From the NCBI RefSeq assembly GCF_030270585.1, contig NZ_BSYI01000007.1, forward strand, positions 62,001-126,000: 64,000 nucleotides of DNA. The letters are read 5' to 3'. The position numbers and the translations under genes were made by a program. The notes under the pieces were generated by a model, which saw only the letters and a list, made by a program, of their open reading frames with translations, did not search any database and had not been told where the DNA came from. Numbering within the stretch: the first letter of the stretch is position 1; every line of letters starts with the position of its first letter. Origin of the DNA: Paralimibaculum aggregatum (lineage in GTDB: Bacteria > Pseudomonadota > Alphaproteobacteria > Rhodobacterales > Rhodobacteraceae). Of this stretch, positions 7,825-16,661 are shown piece by piece.

Positions 7825-9099
7825 ATGAGCGAGAAGACGAGCGCCTCGCGGCGCGCCTTTCTGCGGACCGGGCTGGCCGGCGGGCTGGCCGCCGGCGGCG
7901 CCGCGCTGGCCGCCGGCGCGGCGCGGGCCGACGATCCGCTGATCACCGATCTCGAGGCGCAGCCCTGGACGCAGTATCTCGGCGATGGGGTGGACGCCGC
8001 GCCCTATGGCCTGCCGTCCGAGCACGAGGCCCATGTCGTGCGGCGCAACGTCGCCTGGCTGACCGCCGACCCGGTGAGCTCGGTCAACTTCACGCCGCTG
8101 CACGAGCTCGAGGGGATCATCACCCCCAACGGGCTCTGCTTCGAGCGCCACCATGGCGGCGTGGCGCAGATCGCGCCGTCGGAATGGCGGCTGATGATCA
8201 ACGGGCTGGTGGAGCGCCAGCTGGTCTTCACGCTCGGCGACATCATGCGCTTCCCGCGGGTGACGCGGGCGCATTTCCTCGAATGCGCGGCAAATTCCGG
8301 CATGGAGTGGCGCGGGGCGCAGCTCAACGGCGTGCAGTATACCCACGGCATGATCCACAACGTGATGTATACCGGGGTGCCGCTGCGCCATCTGCTCGAG
8401 GAGGCGGGGCTGAAGGGCTCGGCGCAGTGGCTGCTGCCGGAGGGCGGCGACGCCGCCGGCATGACCCGCTCGCTGCCGCTCGAGAAGGCGCTCGACGACT
8501 GCCTGATCGCCACGCACATGAACGGCGAGCGGCTGCGGCCGGAGCAGGGCTACCCCGCGCGCCTCGTCGTGCCCGGCTGGGAGGGCAACATGTGGGTCAA
8601 GTGGATCCGGCGCATCGAGGTCGGCGACAGGCCCTGGCACCACCGCGAGGAGACCTCGAAATACACCGACCTGATGGCCGACGGGACGGCGCGCCGCTTC
8701 ACCTGGGAGATGGACGTGAAATCCGTCGTCACCAATCCCAGCCCGCAGGCGCCGATCACCCATGGCCACGGGCCGACGGTGCTCTCCGGCATCGCCTGGT
8801 CGGGCCGCGGCGCGATCCGCGAGGTGCATGTGACCACCGATGGCGGGATCAACTGGCACCAGGCGCGCATCGAGGGGCCGAGCCTCGACAAGTCGATGCA
8901 CCGCTTCGTCTACGAGTTCGACTGGGACGGCGCGCCGCTGCTGGTGCAGTCGCGCGCGGTGGACAGCGCCGGCTTCGTGCAGCCGACCAAGAACGCGCTG
9001 CGCAAGGTGCGCGGGGTGAACTCGATCTACCACAACAACGGCATCCAGACCTGGGCGATCAGCAGCGAGGGGGAGGCGGAGAATGTCGAGATTTCCTGA
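7825..9099 (+). CDS. soxC: Sulfane dehydrogenase molybdenum subunit SoxC
   Basis: A 424-residue sulfite-oxidase-family molybdoenzyme. With SoxD it oxidises the SoxY-bound sulfane sulfur by six electrons, which prevents formation of sulfur globules. The Tat signal is SRRAFLRTG (residues 8-16). The molybdenum-ligating cysteine is Cys154 in [10 protein letters not shown]. The C-terminal half matches the Mo-co dimerisation domain. The 3' end overlaps soxD by 17 bases, so the two subunits are translationally coupled. Its presence implies complete oxidation of thiosulfate to sulfate. Confidence 0.95.
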   Translation: MSEKTSASRRAFLRTGLAGGLAAGGAALAAGAARADDPLITDLEAQPWTQYLGDGVDAAPYGLPSEHEAHVVRRNVAWLTADPVSSVNFTPLHELEGIITPNGLCFERHHGGVAQIAPSEWRLMINGLVERQLVFTLGDIMRFPRVTRAHFLECAANSGMEWRGAQLNGVQYTHGMIHNVMYTGVPLRHLLEEAGLKGSAQWLLPEGGDAAGMTRSLPLEKALDDCLIATHMNGERLRPEQGYPARLVVPGWEGNMWVKWIRRIEVGDRPWHHREETSKYTDLMADGTARRFTWEMDVKSVVTNPSPQAPITHGHGPTVLSGIAWSGRGAIREVHVTTDGGINWHQARIEGPSLDKSMHRFVYEFDWDGAPLLVQSRAVDSAGFVQPTKNALRKVRGVNSIYHNNGIQTWAISSEGEAENVEIS

Positions 9100-9772
9100 G
9101 AGGGGGAGGCGCGCCGGCGCGTCGCGGCTGCTGGCTGCGGCGGCGCTCGCCCTGGCGGCCGCGCCGGCGGCGGCCGGCCCGCTCGGCCTCGGCCGCGCGG
9201 CCACCCCGGCGGAGGTCGCGGCCTGGGACATCGATGTGCGCCCGGACGGCACCGGCCTGCCCGAGGGCGCCGGCGACGTTCTGACGGGCGAGGAGGTCTT
9301 TGCCGAGAAATGCGCCTATTGCCACGGCGATTTCGGCGAGGGCGTGGACCGCTGGCCGGTGCTGGCGGGCGGGCAGGGCACGCTGACCGACGAGCGCCCG
9401 GTCAAGACCATCGGCTCCTACTGGCCCTATCTCTCCACGGTGTTCGACTACATCAACCGCGCCATGCCCTTCGGCGAGGCGCAGTCGCTGAGCCCGGACG
9501 AGGTCTATGCGATCACCGCCTATCTGCTCTACATGAACGACGTGGTGGACGACGACGGGTTCGTGCTGAGCCACGAGAACTTCTCCGAGGTGCGCCTGCC
9601 CAACGAGGACAACTTCCGCGCCGATCCGCGCCCCGACACGCCGCTGGCGAAGGCCGCGCCGCCCTGCATGACCGGCTGCAAGGACAGCGTGGAGATCACC
9701 GCCCGGGCGGTGATCCTCGACGTGACCCCGGATGCCGACGAGGACAGCACCGCCGGGATTTCGGTGGACTGA
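9083..9772 (+). CDS. soxD: Sulfane dehydrogenase cytochrome subunit SoxD (short, one heme)
   Basis: A 229-residue exported c-type cytochrome. After a signal peptide to about residue 31 there is one heme motif, CAYCH (Cys77, Cys80, His81). A C-terminal PPCMTGC segment matches the conserved end of the SoxD N-terminal domain. Paracoccus SoxD is larger (roughly 380 residues) with a second, c550-like heme domain; that domain is absent here. The start lies inside the soxC end. The next start is two bases after the stop. Confidence 0.9.
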   Translation: MSRFPERGRRAGASRLLAAAALALAAAPAAAGPLGLGRAATPAEVAAWDIDVRPDGTGLPEGAGDVLTGEEVFAEKCAYCHGDFGEGVDRWPVLAGGQGTLTDERPVKTIGSYWPYLSTVFDYINRAMPFGEAQSLSPDEVYAITAYLLYMNDVVDDDGFVLSHENFSEVRLPNEDNFRADPRPDTPLAKAAPPCMTGCKDSVEITARAVILDVTPDADEDSTAGISVD

Positions 9773-9773
9773 G

Positions 9774-10502
9774 ATGGGCGCGCTGCGGCTCCTGCTGACG
9801 GCCCTTGCCCTGGCGCTCGCCGCGGCCGGCGCGCGCGCCGAGCTCGCGGCCGATGCGGTGCACGACCTCCCGGGCGACCCGGAGCGGGGGGCGGGGCTCT
9901 GGCGGCTCTGCCAGTCCTGCCACGCGCTGGGCGAGGGGGCGAGGAACCGCGTCGGCCCGCATCTCAACGAGCTCTTCGGCCGCCGCGCCGCCACGGTGGC
10001 GGGCTACCGCTACTCGAAGGACATGCGCCGCGCCGGCGCCGACGGGCTGACCTGGACCGCGGACACGCTGCATGTCTATCTCGAGAACCCGCGCAGCCTG
10101 GTGACCGGCACGCGGATGGCGTTCCGCGGCATCCCGGAGGAGGCCGACCGGGCCGACCTGATCGCCTATCTGCGCCGGTTCAGCGCGAGCCCGCGCGACA
10201 TTCCCGAGGCCGCGCCCACCGCGCCGCCGCGCGACCCCGATGTCGCCCCGGCGATCCTCGCCATCGAGGGCGACCCGGCCTATGGCGAATACCTCGCCGG
10301 GGAATGCGTCACCTGCCACCAGGCGAGCGGGACGGACGAGGGCATCCCCTCGATCACCGGCTGGCCGGAGCGGGATTTCGTGACCGCGCTGCACGCCTAC
10401 AAGAACCGCCACCGCCCGCACCCGGTGATGCAGCTGATCGCCGGCAACCTCTCGGAGGAGGAGATCGCCGCGCTGGCCGCCTTCTTCCGCGGGGTGGACT
10501 GA
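9774..10502 (+). CDS. soxE: Diheme cytochrome c SoxE
   Basis: A 242-residue exported protein with two cytochrome c domains. The first has CQSCH (Cys46, Cys49, His50) and the loop GPHLNELFGRRAAT typical of c2/c550 class I cytochromes. The second has CVTCH (Cys178, Cys181, His182) and resembles the cytochrome subunit of flavocytochrome c sulfide dehydrogenase. A signal peptide covers residues 1-22. It should accept electrons from SoxF, encoded next. The c550-like first domain resembles the one missing from the short SoxD upstream, so the electron-exit domain may simply be on a different polypeptide. Confidence 0.88.
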   Translation: MGALRLLLTALALALAAAGARAELAADAVHDLPGDPERGAGLWRLCQSCHALGEGARNRVGPHLNELFGRRAATVAGYRYSKDMRRAGADGLTWTADTLHVYLENPRSLVTGTRMAFRGIPEEADRADLIAYLRRFSASPRDIPEAAPTAPPRDPDVAPAILAIEGDPAYGEYLAGECVTCHQASGTDEGIPSITGWPERDFVTALHAYKNRHRPHPVMQLIAGNLSEEEIAALAAFFRGVD

Positions 10503-10530
10503 GCCGCCGCCGGCTGCCGGGCCGCAGCCG

Positions 10531-10595
10531 CGCGCCGACAAACCGCGCCGGCAAACCGCGCCGGCAAACCGCGCCGACAAACCGCGCCGACCAAC
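10531..10595 (+). repeat. Five tandem 13-bp repeats before soxF
   Basis: Five head-to-tail copies of CGCGCCGRCAAAC occupy 10531-10595, the last with a CAAAC to CCAAC change. They end just before the soxF ribosome binding site (AAGGAG). The 13-bp length is not a multiple of three and the stretch is intergenic. The array has the spacing of neither a CRISPR nor a known operator. Confidence 0.85.
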
Positions 10596-10611
10596 CGCAA
10601 GGAGACACCTG

Positions 10612-11874
10612 ATGAGAGTGACCCGCCGCCGACTGATCGGATCCGCCGCCGCCGGTGCCGCGGCCCTTGCCGCCCCGGCCGCCATCGGTGCCGCCCGCCC
10701 GCATGTCGTGGTGATCGGCGGCGGCGCCGGCGGCGCCACCGCGGCGCGCTACCTGGCAAGGGACGGCAAGGGCGCCATCGCGGTGACGCTGGTGGAGCCG
10801 ACGCGGACCTACCACACCTGCTTCTTCTCCAACCTCTATCTCGGCGGCTTCCGCACGCTGGAGAGCATCGCCCACAGCTATGGCCGGCTCGCCGCGATGG
10901 GCATCAACGTGGTGCATGACTGGGCCGTCGGGATCGACCGCGACACCCGGACGGTGGCGCTCGCCGGCGGCGGCAGCCTCGGCTATGACCGGCTGATCGT
11001 CGCGCCCGGCATCGATTTCCGCTGGGACAGCGTGCCGGGCCACGGCATCGCCGCGCAGAACGCCATGCCCCATGCCTGGAAGGCCGGCAGCCAGACCGAG
11101 CTGCTGAAGGCGCAGATCGCCTCGATGCCGGAAGGCGGGGTCTTCGCCATGGTCGCGCCGCCCAATCCCTATCGCTGCCCGCCGGGGCCCTACGAGCGGG
11201 TCTCGATGGTCGCGCACCAGCTCAGCCGGACCAACCCCACCGCGAAGATCATGATCTTCGACCCCAAGCCGAAATTCTCCAAGCAGGCGCTGTTCGAGGA
11301 GGGCTGGGCGGCGCATTATCCCGGCATGATCGAGTGGCTCGAGCCGGATTTCGGCGGCCGCATCGACGAGGTCCGCCCGGATGCCATGGAGATCGTCTCG
11401 GATGGCGAGGCGGTGAAGGTCGATGTCGCCAACGTGATCCCGGCGCAGAAGGCCGGGCGCATCGCCGAGATCGCCGGGCTGGCCGACGCGAGCGGCTTCT
11501 GCCCCATCGTGCCGGCCACCATGCAGAGCCGGATGGACCCCGCGGTGCATGTGCTCGGCGATGCCACGATCGCCGGCGACATGCCGAAATCCGGCTTCTC
11601 GGCCAACAGCCAGGCCAAGGTGGCGGCGATGGCGGTGCGCGCCGCGCTCACCGGCTCGACGGCCTTCCCGCCGCGCTTCTCCAATACCTGCTGGTCGCTG
11701 ATCGCGACCGGGGACGGCGTCAAGGTCGGCGCCCGCTACGAGGCCACCGAGGAGAAGATCGCCAAGACCGAGGGCTTCATCAGCCAGACCGGCGAGGACG
11801 CCGAGCTGCGCCGGCAGACCTACGAGGAGAGCCTCGGCTGGTATGCCGGCATCACCGCGGACATCTTCGGCTGA
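10612..11874 (+). CDS. soxF: Flavocytochrome c sulfide dehydrogenase flavoprotein SoxF
   Basis: A 420-residue Tat-exported flavoprotein (TRRRLIGS at residues 4-11) related to FccB. The dinucleotide fold is VVVIGGGAGGATAARYL. Cys70 in TYHTCFFSNLY is the usual covalent FAD attachment cysteine. Cys189 in PYRCPPGPYERV and a C-terminal NTCWSL cysteine match the redox disulfide pair of the family. With SoxE it oxidises sulfide in the periplasm. Length and order are typical; soxG and soxH do not follow. Confidence 0.95.
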   Translation: MRVTRRRLIGSAAAGAAALAAPAAIGAARPHVVVIGGGAGGATAARYLARDGKGAIAVTLVEPTRTYHTCFFSNLYLGGFRTLESIAHSYGRLAAMGINVVHDWAVGIDRDTRTVALAGGGSLGYDRLIVAPGIDFRWDSVPGHGIAAQNAMPHAWKAGSQTELLKAQIASMPEGGVFAMVAPPNPYRCPPGPYERVSMVAHQLSRTNPTAKIMIFDPKPKFSKQALFEEGWAAHYPGMIEWLEPDFGGRIDEVRPDAMEIVSDGEAVKVDVANVIPAQKAGRIAEIAGLADASGFCPIVPATMQSRMDPAVHVLGDATIAGDMPKSGFSANSQAKVAAMAVRAALTGSTAFPPRFSNTCWSLIATGDGVKVGARYEATEEKIAKTEGFISQTGEDAELRRQTYEESLGWYAGITADIFG

Positions 11875-11911
11875 GCGCCGCGGCGCCCGGCCCAACAGGG
11901 GAGAAACGGAC

Positions 11912-12376
11912 ATGAACAGCCTGACAACGGGCCTCACCGGCGGGCTGCTGGCCCTCGCGCTGGCGGCAGTGCCGCTGGCCGCCGCCGCCGGCGAAGGGGT
12001 GGTGATCTATCAGGCCGATGCCGAGTTCGACGACGCCGCCTTCGGGCTGGAGAGCGCGATCACCGATCGCGGGCTGGTGATCGACTATGTCAGCCATGTC
12101 GGCGAGATGCTCGCCCGCACCAAGGACGATGTCGGCGGGGCCAGGGCGCTGTTCACCGCGGCCGACATCTACATCTTCTGCTCGGCGGTGGTGTCGCGGA
12201 AGGTGATGGAGGCCGATCCCGACAACATCGCGCATTGCCCCTATGGCATCTTCGTGCGCCAGATGGCGGAGGGCGGGGCGGTGGAGATCGGCTATCGCGC
12301 GCTGCCCGAGGGGCCGATGCAGGAGGTGCAGACGCTGCTCGACGGCATCGCGCGCGAGGCGGCCGGGGTGGACTGA
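11912..12376 (+). CDS. Exported DsrE-family protein
   Basis: A 154-residue protein with a clear signal peptide (residues 1-27, ending AAAAGEG) and the alpha/beta DsrE/DsrF-like fold (VVIYQADAEFDDAAFGLESA, later FTAADIYIFCSAVV). DsrE-type proteins bind or transfer sulfur on cysteines; here Cys residues occur in YIFCSAV and IAHCPYG. It follows soxF by 37 bases and reads as the last gene of the sox operon. Similar genes end sox operons in other bacteria, but no defined role is known to me. It could be a periplasmic sulfur carrier or an accessory of SoxEF. Confidence 0.8.
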   Translation: MNSLTTGLTGGLLALALAAVPLAAAAGEGVVIYQADAEFDDAAFGLESAITDRGLVIDYVSHVGEMLARTKDDVGGARALFTAADIYIFCSAVVSRKVMEADPDNIAHCPYGIFVRQMAEGGAVEIGYRALPEGPMQEVQTLLDGIAREAAGVD

Positions 12377-12417
12377 GCCCCCGGCATCCGGCCCCTGTCC
12401 TCGGGCCCCCGCCGCGC

Positions 12418-13344
12418 TCAGCCGCCCGCCTGCGACAGCGGCGAGCGGGCCGGCGCCAGCGCCGCCTCGATCCGCGCCCGCAGCAGCGCGACGAAACGCG
12501 ACACCGCGACGCCGGCGCGCGGCTCCGGCGGCGCGATCATCGCCAGCTCGAAATCGATGCGCGGGCGGAACGGCCGCCAGGTCACCCCGTCGGAGAGCGG
12601 CATGCGCCCGTTGATCGGGTCGATCAGCGCGAGCCCCGCGCCCTCGCGCACGAGGTTGCGGGCGATGGCGAAGTAGTAGGCCGTGACCGGGCGCGGGATC
12701 TCGAGGCCGCGTTCGGAGGCCAGGCGCTCGAGCGCCCGGTCGATGCCATGATCGCCGGTGATGCCGACCACCGGGCGGCCGGCCAGCATCTCCGGGCGGA
12801 TCTCGGCCATCGCCGCCAGCGGGTCGTCCTCGCGCAGGATGCAGACGCAGGGCAGGCTGAACACCTCGGGCCGCGGCCCCGGGATCGTCACCGGCGCGTC
12901 CAGCAGGCCGAGATCGATCTGCCCCGAATCCGCCCAGGCCGCCACCATGCGCGAGCTGCGCACCTTGAGATCCACCGTCACCCGGGGATGCGCGCGCTGG
13001 TATTCCGCGATCACCGCCGGCAGCAGGTTGATCGCCGAGGCGCCGTTGCTGGCGATCGCGATATGCCCGGCGCTGCCGGCGCGGATCTCGGCGGCACGCT
13101 CGGCGATGCGGGCCATGGTCATCAGCCCGCGCTCGGCCTCGCCGTGGAACAGCTGCGCCTCGCGGGTCGGCGCGAAATAGCCGCGCGCGCGGTGGAACAG
13201 CCGGAAGCCGAGCTCGGCCTCGAGGCTCGACAGCGCGACGCTGACCGCCGGCTGCGAGAGGTTGAGCCGCTGCGCCGCGCGCGAGACCGAGCCGGCCTCC
13301 ATCACCGCGTCGAACACCTCGAGATGCCGGAGCCGCAAATGCAT
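12418..13344 (-). CDS. LysR-family transcriptional regulator
   Basis: A 308-residue LTTR of normal length. The helix-turn-helix is near the N-terminus (SVSRAAQRLNLSQPAVSVAL, about residues 18-37), followed by the periplasmic-binding-like effector domain. The ATG at 13344 starts at the canonical MHLRLRHLEVFDAV and is preferred over longer in-frame starts. It diverges from the FAD oxidoreductase at 13482 across a 137-base AT-richer gap. It is therefore the likely regulator of the catabolic and transport operon that follows. The effector is unknown. Confidence 0.9.
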   Translation of the reverse strand: MHLRLRHLEVFDAVMEAGSVSRAAQRLNLSQPAVSVALSSLEAELGFRLFHRARGYFAPTREAQLFHGEAERGLMTMARIAERAAEIRAGSAGHIAIASNGASAINLLPAVIAEYQRAHPRVTVDLKVRSSRMVAAWADSGQIDLGLLDAPVTIPGPRPEVFSLPCVCILREDDPLAAMAEIRPEMLAGRPVVGITGDHGIDRALERLASERGLEIPRPVTAYYFAIARNLVREGAGLALIDPINGRMPLSDGVTWRPFRPRIDFELAMIAPPEPRAGVAVSRFVALLRARIEAALAPARSPLSQAGG

Positions 13345-13481
13345 GGGGGTATCGTATAAAGAGATCGAAACTAGGCATAGGCGAAATTCAATTGACCATA
13401 TGGCCCGCGCGATAGACGGTGCTGCAACGACGCCGCCGGCGACAGGGGGCGCGCGAAGGTTCGGCAGAGGGGGTCCGGCCG

Positions 13482-14885
13482 ATGACGCAGGCAGCCGCAC
13501 CGGGCTGGCAGGGTGAGTGTCCGCGCCGCGCCGCGTTGGCAAGCCGGCGCGACGGGGCGCCGGGGGCGGCGGCGCTGCTGGCGCCGGGCTTCTCCGAGAC
13601 GCCCTGGTGGCTCGAGGGGATGGCGCCGCCGCCGCCGCTTGCCGATGCGCCGCCCGAGCAGGCCGAGGTGGTGGTGATCGGCTCGGGCTATACCGGGCTC
13701 AACGCGGCGCTCGAGACGGTGCGGGGCGGGCGCCACACGGTGGTGCTCGAGGCCGGCGAGCCGGGGGCCGGATGTTCCACGCGCAATGGCGGCCAGATCA
13801 GCACCAGCGTGAAGCCCGATCTCTCGAAGCTGGCGCGGGTGCATGGCGAGGACCGCGCCCGCGCGATCCGCGCCGAGGGCCGCACGGCGCTCGACTGGAT
13901 CGAGGCGCGGGTCGCCGACGAAGGCATCGCCTGCGATTTCCGCCGTGCCGGGCGCTTCCATGCCGCGCATACGCCGGCGGCCTACGAGGCGCTGACGGCC
14001 GGGCTCGCCAGCGCCGAGGAGCCGGGCAGCGAATGGCATGCGGTGCCGCGGGCCGAGATGGCCGCCGAGCTCGGCACCGATCTCTATTCGGGCGGCGTGG
14101 TCTATCCGCGCTTTGCCTGCCTGCATCCGGCGGCCTATCACCGGGGCCTGCTCGAGCGGGTGCTGGCGGCGGGCGCCGCGGTGGTGCCGCACTGCCCGGC
14201 GCTGGCGATCCGGCGCGAGGCCGGCGGCTTCGAGATCGCGACGCCGAATGGCACGATCCGCGCCCGCGACGTGGTGGTGGCGACCAACGGCTATACCGGC
14301 GCGCTGACCCCCTGGCTGCGCGCCCGCGTGATCCCGATCGGCAGCTACATCATCGCCACCGAGCCGCTGCCCGAGGCGCTTGCGGCGCGGCTCTTCCCCA
14401 CCGGGCGGATGGTCAGCGACACGCGCAGGGTGGTCTATTATTTCCGGCTCTGCCCGGAGGGAAGGCGGGTGATCTTCGGCGGCCGGGTGGCGGCGGCGGA
14501 GACCGATCCGCGGGCCTCGGCGCCGAAGCTCCATGCCGAGATGGTGCGGATCTTTCCCGAGCTCGCGGAGACCCGGATCAGCCATTCCTGGCTCGGCTTC
14601 GTCGCCTACAGCTTCGACGAGCTGGTGCATACCGGGGTGCATGACGGGGTGCATTACGCCATGGGCTATTGCGGCTCGGGCGTCTCGATGGCGAGCTATC
14701 TCGGCTACCGCATCGGGCAGCGCATCCTCGGCACCCGGGAGGGGCGGACGGCCTTCGACGGGCTGCCGTTCCCGACCCGGCCGCTCTATTCGGGCCGGCC
14801 CTGGTTCCTGCCGGCGGTGGTGGCCTGGTATCGCTGGAGCGACGCCCGCGCGCTGGCCGCGGCGCGGCGCGCCCGCGGCGGCTGA
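13482..14885 (+). CDS. FAD-dependent amine oxidoreductase (DAO/PuuB-like)
   Basis: A 467-residue flavoprotein of the D-amino-acid oxidase superfamily. The dinucleotide motif VVVIGSGYTGLNAALETV lies near residue 64, and ARNGGQIS-like sequence (STRNGGQISTS) follows, as in gamma-glutamylputrescine oxidoreductases. The C-terminal FAD loop MGYCGSGVSMASYLG is also conserved. It probably deaminates a secondary or primary amine in the cytoplasm. A polyamine-type ABC transporter gene set follows, which supports an amine substrate. The ATG at 13482 fits the LysR-divergent promoter; a longer start at 13419 is possible. Confidence 0.85.
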   Translation: MTQAAAPGWQGECPRRAALASRRDGAPGAAALLAPGFSETPWWLEGMAPPPPLADAPPEQAEVVVIGSGYTGLNAALETVRGGRHTVVLEAGEPGAGCSTRNGGQISTSVKPDLSKLARVHGEDRARAIRAEGRTALDWIEARVADEGIACDFRRAGRFHAAHTPAAYEALTAGLASAEEPGSEWHAVPRAEMAAELGTDLYSGGVVYPRFACLHPAAYHRGLLERVLAAGAAVVPHCPALAIRREAGGFEIATPNGTIRARDVVVATNGYTGALTPWLRARVIPIGSYIIATEPLPEALAARLFPTGRMVSDTRRVVYYFRLCPEGRRVIFGGRVAAAETDPRASAPKLHAEMVRIFPELAETRISHSWLGFVAYSFDELVHTGVHDGVHYAMGYCGSGVSMASYLGYRIGQRILGTREGRTAFDGLPFPTRPLYSGRPWFLPAVVAWYRWSDARALAAARRARGG

Positions 14886-14990
14886 GAGATACGGGGCCGG
14901 TTCCTGTCGCCCGCCGGACCCCGGGAAGGAGCAATGGGCGGCTGGTGCCGCGGGCCCCGCGCCCCGGCGCCACAACTGAGGAGACCACAG

Positions 14991-16031
14991 ATGCGCAGAA
15001 GTTTCGTTCTCACGGTGGCCGCGGCGGCGCTGTTCGCCGGCCCCGCGCTGGCCGAAGGCACGGTGACCATCGCCTCCTGGGGCGGCTCCTACCAGGAAGC
15101 CCAGTCGAAGGCGCTGTTCGAGCCCGCCGCGGCAGCCACCGGCATCGAGGTGCGCCAGGAGACCTATGGCGGCATGTCAGACGTGCGGCTGCAGGTGCAG
15201 ACCGGCGCGGTGACGCTCGACATCGTGGCCTCGGGCTCCGGCTCCGCCGCCCGCGCCGCCGCCGAGGGGCTGCTCGAGAAGCTCGACTACTCGGTGATCG
15301 ACGTCTCCGACTTCTACCCGACGCTCTACAGCGACTATTGCGTGGGCGGCGACGTGTTCTCCACCGTCTATGCCTGGAACACCGAGACCTATGGCGCGGA
15401 GGGCCCGCAGAGCTGGGCGGATTTCTGGGATATCGAGAAGTTCCCCGGCACCCGCGCCTATCGCGGCAAGGTGGCCGGCGCGCTCGAGCCGGCGCTGATG
15501 GCCGACGGCGTGCCGCCGGAGAAGGTCTACGAGGTGCTCTCCTCGGAGGAGGGGATCGAGCGCGCGCTCGACAAGATCCGCGAGCTGAAGCCGCATATCG
15601 CGGTGTTCTGGTCCTCCGGCGCGCAGCATGCGCAGCTGATGAAGGACGGCGAGGTGGACATGACCACCGGCTGGAACGGCCGCTTCGACAATGCCGCCAA
15701 GGATGGCGCCAAGGTGGCCTATTCCTTCAACCAGGCGCTGCTCGACTATGACTGCTTCGCGGTGCCGAAGGGCGCGCCGAACCTCGAGACGGCGATGAAG
15801 TTCCTCGCCGAGATCTCCAAGCCGGAATACCAGGCCAACCTGCCCCTCTACATCACCTACGGGCCGACCAACAAGAAGGCCTACGAGGTGGCGACGGTGG
15901 GCGAGGATCTGCTGCGCGCGCTGCCCTCGCACCCGGACAATGCCGGCAAGCAGCTGCCGATCAGCCTCGAATGGTATGCCGAATGGGAGACCGTGGCCTC
16001 GGAGATGTATCAGGAGATGCTGACCGAGTGA
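14991..16031 (+). CDS. ABC transporter periplasmic binding protein (polyamine/opine type)
   Basis: A 346-residue exported solute-binding protein with a signal peptide to about residue 20 (ALFAGPALAEG). The mature start TVTIASWGGSYQEAQSKAL is typical of the spermidine/putrescine and opine branch of the extracellular solute-binding family. The permeases and ATPase encoded at 16662-19506 are the matching partners; a convergent OsmC gene lies between. It captures the substrate in the periplasm. The ligand cannot be assigned, but the neighbouring FAD amine oxidoreductase favours an amine. Confidence 0.88.
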   Translation: MRRSFVLTVAAAALFAGPALAEGTVTIASWGGSYQEAQSKALFEPAAAATGIEVRQETYGGMSDVRLQVQTGAVTLDIVASGSGSAARAAAEGLLEKLDYSVIDVSDFYPTLYSDYCVGGDVFSTVYAWNTETYGAEGPQSWADFWDIEKFPGTRAYRGKVAGALEPALMADGVPPEKVYEVLSSEEGIERALDKIRELKPHIAVFWSSGAQHAQLMKDGEVDMTTGWNGRFDNAAKDGAKVAYSFNQALLDYDCFAVPKGAPNLETAMKFLAEISKPEYQANLPLYITYGPTNKKAYEVATVGEDLLRALPSHPDNAGKQLPISLEWYAEWETVASEMYQEMLTE

Positions 16032-16121
16032 GCCGGACGGCCGGCGGCGGGAGAGCGCCTGGCGACAGGCCACCCGCCGCCACCGCCGCCCTGACCGCCA
16101 ACCAGACCACCCGCGCGGGCC

Positions 16122-16523
16122 TCAGCGGCGCGCGACCGTGACCGGGAAGCCCCTGGTGCAGGAGTTGGAGATCGTCGAATTGGCTTCGGCATGTGCGAGC
16201 AGGCGGTCGGTGTCGGCCTCGCCCTCCGCGGTCGCGAGGCGGGTGCGGATCGTCGCGCCGGCGAGCAGGTCGCCCTCGATCGCGAGATCGACATCGACCT
16301 CGAGCGCGGTGATCTCCAGCCCGAGCGCCTCGGCGCTCAGCTGGAGCTGGTTGCAGAACCCGGCGCCGAGGGCGAGGGCCTGCAGCTCGCCGCCCGAGAG
16401 CCCGAGGCCCATGCCGCCGGCCAGATCCTTCGGCCTGTCGGCGATGATCGCCTTCACCCCCGCCCAGCCGACGGCGGCGCGGGTGGTCTCGAGGCGGCGA
16501 AACTGGACGGTGAGTGCGGGCAT
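16122..16523 (-). CDS. OsmC/Ohr-family protein
   Basis: A 133-residue protein resembling the OsmC family of thiol peroxidases. The core helix GAGFCNQLQLSAEALGLEIT carries one cysteine, and a second lies in ISNSCTRGFPVTV near the C-terminus, the usual pair. It is on the opposite strand to the transporter genes, inserted between the binding protein and the ATPase genes, so it interrupts the operon. The ATG at 16523 begins the conserved region; an upstream in-frame start would extend into the promoter of the ATPase gene. Confidence 0.7.
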   Translation of the reverse strand: MPALTVQFRRLETTRAAVGWAGVKAIIADRPKDLAGGMGLGLSGGELQALALGAGFCNQLQLSAEALGLEITALEVDVDLAIEGDLLAGATIRTRLATAEGEADTDRLLAHAEANSTISNSCTRGFPVTVARR

Positions 16524-16661
16524 GGCGGGTCGGGCTCCGGTCAGATGCCGGGCCGGCAGGGTTCTGACCGACCGGCCGCACGGCGACGCTTCACACCGCG
16601 CACCATACGCCACCGAGCAATTCCGCGCCGGGAAATCGGCGACACGCATCCGGGAGACAGC

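Noticed and set aside
7781-7828. A 15-codon frame between soxB and soxC
   Set aside because: It has a weak start and no recognisable product; its stop merely overlaps the soxC ATG. It may be chance.
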